From Pseudopyrenochaeta lycopersici (taxonomy: Eukaryota > Ascomycota > Dothideomycetes > Pleosporales > Pseudopyrenochaetaceae), in NCBI GenBank assembly GCA_003313425.1, contig NHZP01000028.1, positions 620,001 through 684,000 of the forward strand: a stretch of DNA of 64,000 nucleotides, given 5' to 3'. Position numbers and translations under genes: made by a program. The notes beneath the pieces are model-generated. The model did no database searches. It had not been told where the DNA came from and worked only from the letters and a program-made list of their open reading frames with translations. How positions within the stretch are numbered: the first letter of the stretch is position 1; each line of letters starts with the position of its first letter. Of the stretch, positions 57,806 to 64,000 are shown piece by piece.

Positions 57806-60297
57806 TTAGAGCACGCCCTCAAGTTCATCCTTCCCCATCAACTCTTCTATTTCTCCCCGTAATACGTTGGCGTCCTCCTCCTGGCCCCAATCTCGAAGCC
57901 AACCTTCCAGAACATTCTTGAATTCAAGGACCCAAGAATGTTGTGTTCCCCACTGGTCCACAATCATTCGTATCGCCTTTCGCATAGTCTGCTCTGCTTC
58001 TACAGTCTTGACTTGATTATATTGACTGAGAGAAATGATTTTCATACATTCTATCCTCTCGATATTTCTCTTAGCATATATCTCATGTTTTTCCAGCAGC
58101 GAAAAGACTTCCTGCGCCATCTTCTCCGCTTTGTCATGGAGTCCCTGTCCGTTCAGATTATGCGCCAGGTTGAGCATCACTCGTGGGGTCGGGACTCTAG
58201 GGATGCCACCTCCACCCTTGAGGTGAGCAAGGAGACCTCGAAGAAGCCGTTCTTCTTCTTCGAGGTTACATGCAAACCTGTACACGCGCTTTATGTAATC
58301 GAGACGAACAGATACAGCGAGTCGACTGAACGGTCCGAGTTCGCTTTCAAAAGTATCGGTAGTGCATTTCCAGATGTGTATCATGGCCTGGACAAGAGAC
58401 CCCGAGTCAAGTTCCCCGAGAAGCCGCCATATTTGACCCCAAGGATGCCCTTTCCTGGTGACTCTTGCAGACATTTCTTTGATAAATTGACGGAGATAGT
58501 GAGTTACTTCAGGTTGCCCCATTTGTGTGAGGTGAATGAATACTTCGAGAAAGCAGGCTAGGGTTCGAGGATGTTCGGCTCGAAGGATTTGTCCGACAAG
58601 AGCAGTGGCTTTGACAATCGCGCGGCGAAACTCGAAATACAATCCTCTTTCTTTGAACATGGTAGCAGTAAAGCAGTACGAGTCGAAATCGTTGGATAGG
58701 TCATTACGTAACTCGGCACCATTTGGGTCGAGGAGGGTCCCGTCGTCGTCGAAGATCATTTTCTGACAAGAGTCTCGGAAATATACCTTGACATTATGGA
58801 ACAGTTCCTCGGCAACCAATAGAGCCTGGGGTGGAGACGGCGAACGCAACTCTCTGGAGCAGTCGGGGGTGAAACCTTGGAAGTCATTACATTTCCAAAG
58901 GGAAACGGGTTCGTTGTCAAGAAATGCGGCTGTAGGTATCCTTGCCGTAAAACCATTTGCAGCCAGCCATGGCATGGCTTTTGGGTTCGATCCGCCGAAA
59001 TTATCGAGCGCTCTGCTTGATGGTGTGTTGTCTATGTCCATAACCTCAGTATCTTCCACCTCATTCCGTGAATGGTTGGGTTCTGCTTGATCGTGATCAA
59101 GTATCGATTGCTCAGCTCCATGCATGTCGGTACCTCCACTCCAGCGTCCGGCCTCTGAGGATTGGGAAGAGATCTCCAGAGAAGGTGGAGTATAGACCGC
59201 CGAAAAATATGAGGAGGGCCTTTGTGAACCGGGTCTTGAAGTCTGCAAACGGCTACCTGGAGAGGGCGAAGAGGTCAATGATTGCAACAGGTCCGCTGGC
59301 AGTTGCGAAGGGTTCGTTGAGCTTTGTGAGCGGCCTGGTAGAGCGTGTACTCGTTGCGCGAGGGCCATTGCCGTTACTGGTACAATCCGTTGGCCCACTT
59401 GCACCGTCAATGAAATAGAGCCGCTGAATGGCCTCGAGAGCGTCTGCATGATTTCTTCTGCCAAATGATCCACCCCTTCTCTCTCCGATTTTCCATGGAC
59501 GTCATTTTCTCGGAATATCTCGATGGCCGCATCAAACGTTGGTCCTGTCATCGGCAAACGTTTCCCGATGCTTTTGAGCGATTAGAATAGCCTCCTCATG
59601 GATGAATGTCGGGCTTACAAGTTGTTACTGGCACATTTGGGAAGGTAAATAAACACTCCAGTGCTAACTTTGGGATGGTGTATTGCATTCGCAAACCCAC
59701 GGAATCTTCGACCAATCACCACCCAGTTCTTCACTTTGCTTTGGATAGTTTCAAGACCATCCGGGCAGCCTGAACTCTTAATGACCCGAGCAATGAAGGC
59801 AACCCCACCATCGGTAGTTGTGGAAGTTCGCTGATTTGTACTGTCAAGGGTTGATGTAAGATCATAATACAAGGTTGCCAGAAATCTCCAGATGATCTCG
59901 CCAACCAGCTGAATACTCTCCTGGTAACAGGTGTATGCATAATGATCCGCCGGGGTCACAAATTTGGTGCTATCGAGCCTCAAGAAATCGTGCAGAGCAG
60001 TTATGACGCCTGGAGACAGCTCGAAATCTTTTTGCTGAAGCTTCCGCAACGGGGCTAATAGATCTTCGTTGGGTTCTGATATCTTCCGCTTGCATACCTT
60101 GACAATCTCAGTGAGGTTGTCTAACGACGCCTTGGAGAGCTCGGGTGGATTCTGCTTAAGCCCCTTGATGTACTAAGTATAATTAGTCTGCGAGAGTTGA
60201 TTTTGAGAGGAAAGATCACCTCCGGGTCGACGAGCAAGTCATTAAAATTTTGGTGCTCCAACCGGGAGCACAAGTCCTTCGTGAATTGTTCGCCCAT
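57806..60297 (-). CDS. Full-length TPR-like repeat protein, parent of the duplicated module
   Basis: Predicted 798-aa protein. Exons are 60297-60220, 60172-59619 and 59570-57806; introns of 47 and 48 nt fit GT...AG and restore frame. The N-terminal module (about residues 1-210) has a conserved region around TPADHYAYTCYQES and GRRFRGFANAIHHPKVSTGVFIY. A Ser/Pro-rich linker follows, then a C-terminal half of amphipathic helices resembling TPRs (VMLNLAHNLNGQGLHDKAEK; TQHSWVLEFKNVLEGWL), similar to C termini of fungal Clr5/TPR proteins. I recognise no catalytic domain. The 5' two kb are the right arm of the inverted duplication. The gene lies 19 bp from a Tc1 element. Confidence 0.75.
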
Positions 60298-60971
60298 AGG
60301 GAAGCCTTAGGGATTAGGCAAGTGGAGTAGTGTTGGCGGGCTGATATGTAATTACCCAACGAACGCCAAAGGTTGAAAGGCCTGTGCGCATGCTTTGACG
60401 AGGGGAGAGCCAGGCTAAACCAAATCTGTGAATTAAGAGCTCAAGTGAGCGCTTAGTTCACAGATTTGGTTTAGCCCGGCTCTTCGCTTCCAAGCATCGT
60501 CGATCGGCTCCAGCTTGTCGCTTCCCCGCTGATTACCCCACGCTCGCTAAGTCCGTCTATTAAAAGACTGAAATGCATTGTGCGCATACTCTAGTGGATT
60601 TGAAATGGTTGATCGAATAAGATCTAATGCTTGGGCCAGGCGCACATTGGCTCCGAACCATAGGCTTTTTACCAGAATGTCTTCCCCTGAAGAGATGTTA
60701 TATACTTGGACCATTACAAGGCTGAATGCCTGCTTGAGTGCGTTTCCCGTGTTCCTTCTAGGACGTCGGCGCAGAGACACCTTTTTATGAAGGGGCTTGG
60801 ACTATGAATATATATGCGGAGCTATCGCGCAAGGCTGGGTTGCGCAAGACAGTCCACCAACCCAACTCCCCCTTGTGGCTCACAGATTCGTTTGCCTTCT
60901 GCCTTACCTCTCCATCCATTCACAAGTCTGTGACGACAGGGTACTCTTTAGGAGGACAGAACCGGATTGGG
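58953..60971 (-). repeat. Right arm of the 2-kb inverted duplication
   Basis: Inverted partner of 38687-40705. Inner edge lies within codons for AANG of the TPR gene; outer edge within sequence upstream of the gene, where AACCGGATTGGG is the last shared string. Confidence 0.92.
60406..60483. promoter_or_regulatory. 78-bp palindrome upstream of the TPR gene
   Basis: Inverted copy of the palindrome at 39175-39252, ending 109 bp before the ATG at 60297. Same arms and loop. Confidence 0.8.
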
Positions 60972-61939
60972 GTGATCTTGGCAGAGGTGCGCATTTCGCT
61001 GACCTGCATGCCGCTCACGTTAAGTTATTTCTGGCTTTGGTTCTCGTTCTATTTTGGCGTCAACGATGTGGCGCAGCAAGTGCACGGGCCCATGCTTTGA
61101 GGGTCATCCATCTCCAAGGGCACTCGCACTTGACCTCTCCACTTACGCCTCGCCAACCTATTCCAACTTTCCATCCGGCTACTGCTCTCACCTCGTCAAT
61201 GCAACGCTGGCGGAAGTGGGATGATTGCAAGCGCGAGCCCAGATCTCCTCCTGGCCGGCGGGACATACGTCCAACGTAGCCCGATCGCGACACGTCCGCA
61301 CGGAGTTCCAACACAGATGTCCGACGGTGGACAAGTCATTCCTTGACCACGAGCTTTCGAAGAGGCCTCCACCACTCTCTGCAGCCGCCCTCATCCGCGT
61401 TGTCGCGCTACCGCCCTCATACAACTGGCCAGCAAGCCCCGCTAAAGTATCACCGCGTCTCGCACGATCGTGGGAGGACCGCGGCGGAGGTGACTCCCTC
61501 CTCCATCTGCTTCGCACATATGTGCTAAAGGTAGGCTCGATGACACTTATTCGAAGTTAGAGTACCTTAAGGCTGGAGCTTGAAATGAAATGCCTTAGAA
61601 GTCCTCTAATTACGGGTATTCCCTGTTACTCCAGTAGGGGGTTTGCAATTGCCGCAATTCTGGTCAAGTTGATGTTCTCTACCATCATATTAGTGATAAA
61701 CACTGTCAGCTCAAGGCTGTCCTTACATTGCAACAACGTTTGTGGGGCATCTTTTATAAGTCGTCTGATATTTGGTACACCACGCGCGCACCGTGTAACG
61801 GACATGGGAACATTTATAATTCACCTTAGTATAATCGCACATGTCAAGCAAGCAGCGTGATATAAATGTTGCACTCGGTCTATGTTCTTATATTGCTCCC
61901 AGAGCGGCTCAATGGACACAAATATTTCGCATTATCTGA
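60972..61939. other. Intergenic region, no gene recognised
   Basis: About 1 kb beyond the outer edge of the inverted duplication. Short overlapping frames on both strands (61188-61560) show no domain. An AT-rich part follows from 61560. No repeat ends were seen. Confidence 0.4.
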
Positions 61940-62815
61940 AATGACTGAAAGCATCTGAACGGCCTGGAGAGTTTTTGCATTACTTGTTCTGCCAAATCAT
62001 CTACGCCATCTCTCTCAGATCTGTCGTGGACGTCGTTATCCCGGAATATCTTGACAGTGGCATCGAAAGCTTGGCCATTTACCGGAACATATCTTCCAAT
62101 GCTGTTGAAAGATTAGTATAGCCTTTGTCAAGTGAAAAATGGCTTAAAAGCTGTTGCGAACCCCTCTAGGATAATATATGAACACTCCAGTGCTTGTTTT
62201 GGGTTGATGTAGTGCATTCGCAAAACCACGGAATCTTCGACCAGTGACTACCCAGCCCTTCAATCTCTCCTGAACCTCCTCTTCACTATCCGTACAGCCT
62301 GTTTGTTTAATGATGCGGGCAACGAGGGCAATTCCGCCATCCGCAAACGAGGAAGTTCGCTGATGCGTGCTGTCCAAACTTGACGTCAGGTCATAGTAGA
62401 GGGTTGTCAGGAATCTCCACATGATGTCTTCTATCAGCCTAGCACTTTCTTGGGTACAGGTGTATGCATAGTGGTCGGCCGGGGTCTGGAAGTTCGCGCT
62501 ATCATGCCTCACGAAATCGCGAAGGGCCTTCAAGGCTCCTGAAGACGGCTCGAAATCCTTCTCCCGAAGCTTCCGCACTGGGGCCAATAAGTCCTTTTTG
62601 GGCTTCGTTGTCTTCTGCCATCCTTTGACAATCTCGCTAAGGCTGTCCAACGATGCCTTGGAGAGATTCGGCGGCTCACGCTTGACCCACTCGATGAACT
62701 AAGGATAATTAGCTTAGAAAAAAGTCGCAAAACGGCCATCAAACCTTCGGGTCGACGAGTTAATTGTCAAACGTTTGGTGCCTCAACCGGACGCGCAAGT
62801 CCTTGGCGAATTCTA
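61940..62815 (-). pseudogene. Third paralogue of the TPR-family N-terminal module, truncated
   Basis: Diverged relative of the 57806-60297 gene, N-terminal part only. The exon 1 counterpart lies near 62815-62740 (EFAKDLRVRLRHQ-like, but with an in-frame stop where Asp-Leu is expected). The main open part is 62650-62144 (TPADHYAYTCTQES, GRRFRGFANALHQPKTSTGVFIYY). A third piece near 62100-61940 matches the exon 3 start (IFRDNDVHDRSERDGVDDLAEQ) and breaks off after KLSRPF. Linker and TPR half are missing. Confidence 0.78.
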
Positions 62816-64000
62816 AACCGATGTGGTATTGGTGAGCTGATGATGTGCTGGCGAACGAGGTCCCATTGTTAAGGCTCGCCTTCAAGGAGACTATATCTTG
62901 TGGGGTTCAGTGAGGCCCTGATGTGCTAAAGCGTGGCTTGTTTTAGCGACAGCTTGACGACAACTCATTTGCCGTCCTGCCCTTGTGCGTGGCGCTTATT
63001 CAGATCCTTTTTAGCGGGGTTGAAGCTGCACGTCGTCAGAGGACTAAACCTAATCTGTGAACTAAGAGCGCGATGCGTGCTCTTAATTCACAGATTAGGT
63101 TTAGTTCGGCTCTTGCAAAGAATGATCTCTATGGTGTGGCGTATTCGCATATTGGCGGTTACCACTCCCAGTCACATCCGTATCCGTCTTTCAACCTTCA
63201 CCAGGGCAATAAGTACAGCCAATTAAATGTTAAACAGCCCCGCTTTTCCAAGGTCCACGTGAGGACACGGAAATCAACAACAAGTCCTAAAAACGAGCGG
63301 AGATCGGAATGGGTTGCCTGTTCGATATATCATGTACCTCCTCTGCAACAAGGCTGGGACGTCCTCCTTACCCTCGCTTCCCCGCTTTCTTCAGGCATCG
63401 CCCAATGGATTGCATTCGTGTGCAGACAATCAACATTATGAGCGGATACCTGAGTGCGCAATCTGGGGTGGCGCTTGGGGTCTCAATGCAAGCAGTACGG
63501 CCGAACCAAGCGCCAAGTGGCTCGCTCTCTCTCGATTCTGGATGAATTTGGCGAACATTGAGAATTGAGAGTGAGCTAGATATGGTATCGATAATGCAAG
63601 TGATGCCCAAGATTCGCAGCGAGAAGACTGCGGGGCGCGATGATACCCCAAAACTGTAGAGAACACATGACTGACATGAGGACTATCCTTAATAACAGTA
63701 ATAATCAGCGATCTAAGATGGTGAGACTTCTTTGGCACTTCTGTGCGCAAAACTGTCAATCTTCATTCGATGACTCAAGCATCACTGCTGTTGATCAATT
63801 CAATCACGTGCTTGTTCGGACGCTCGGCAGTCGGCAGCGATTCGCTTCTGAACTCGCGTAGACTCGAGTTCGCTTCCGAAATTCTATCAGGAAGGATAAA
63901 TAGACGAACATGGGTGCCTTCTGCTTTGAACATCAACTCTGTCTTCTGCCATTTTTCGATTATCAACAGCCCACAGATGCTGATCTATGCCGAAGGATGT
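62816..64000. other. Upstream region of the third paralogue and right edge
   Basis: Contains the palindrome at 63043-63107. Short frames such as 63775-63966 (minus, 63 aa) show no recognisable domain. Nothing else supportable up to the window edge. Confidence 0.4.
63043..63107. promoter_or_regulatory. Palindrome upstream of the third paralogue
   Basis: Inverted repeat with arms ACTAAACCTAATCTGTGAA and its mirror, homologous to the palindromes at 39175 and 60406 but with paired changes that keep the arms complementary. It lies about 230 bp upstream of the paralogue's first exon. Confidence 0.75.

Noticed and set aside
58035..58561. Plus-strand frames opposite the TPR gene
   Set aside because: Antisense shadows of a well-supported spliced gene with consistent domain content.
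1..64000. Starship-type giant element with a DUF3435 tyrosine recombinase
   Set aside because: The cargo-like mix of accessory genes suggested it, but no captain-type recombinase sequence was recognised in the window.

Overview
The window comes from a filamentous ascomycete (Pezizomycotina), in a repeat-rich accessory region. The evidence is short spliceosomal introns (about 42-60 nt), typical fungal families (NF-X1-finger helicase, FtsJ-like methyltransferase, OTT_1508-like deaminase, HET domain, bZIP, Fungal_trans_2) and many transposons of fungal types. I saw no tRNA, rRNA or CRISPR array.

Layout. 1-7316: the 3' part of an NF-X1 zinc-finger helicase gene and the 5' part of an FtsJ-like methyltransferase gene, both on the minus strand and both cut off at the terminal inverted repeats (TIRs) of an intact-looking hAT transposon (3236-6380). 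8958-9932: a bZIP factor. 10140-10770: a LINE ORF1 relic. 12392-14428: an OTT_1508-like deaminase. 14791-15085: a HET-domain scrap. 15365-18544: a second hAT with a perfect 8-bp target duplication. 20460-22200: a third, broken hAT. 22557-34329: a four-level nest of LTR sequences (solo LTR containing Copia A, containing Copia B, containing another solo LTR), each level bounded by its own 5-bp target duplication. 34340-38430: sparse sequence, a poorly understood minus-strand gene and a Tc1-like element.

38687-60971 is built around a 2-kb inverted duplication with about 18 kb between the arms. The right arm belongs to a complete 798-aa gene with TPR-like helical repeats (57806-60297, minus). The left arm carries the promoter and first 417 codons of that gene, joined in frame to the C-terminal part of a Fungal_trans_2 regulator (39361-42179, plus), giving an open chimeric gene of about 859 aa. 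Between the arms are an intact FAD-dependent amine-oxidase-type gene (42228-43655), a pogo element carrying a LINE insertion, a LINE ORF1 fragment, a fourth hAT, a second pogo element with a retroposon in its right TIR, a Dcr2-like metallophosphatase gene (54393-56347) and a mutated Tc1 element. A third, truncated paralogue of the TPR gene lies at 61940-62815. All three copies have the same long palindrome upstream, and it shows compensatory base changes.

Few of the host genes look functionally linked. The strongest signals are structural: transposon-mediated breakage of two genes, birth of a chimeric gene by inverted duplication, covarying palindromes, and two Copia families whose primer-binding sites look complementary to tRNA anticodon arms. 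Most functional names rest on motifs recognised by eye. Family assignments and tRNA matches are from memory and were not searched.
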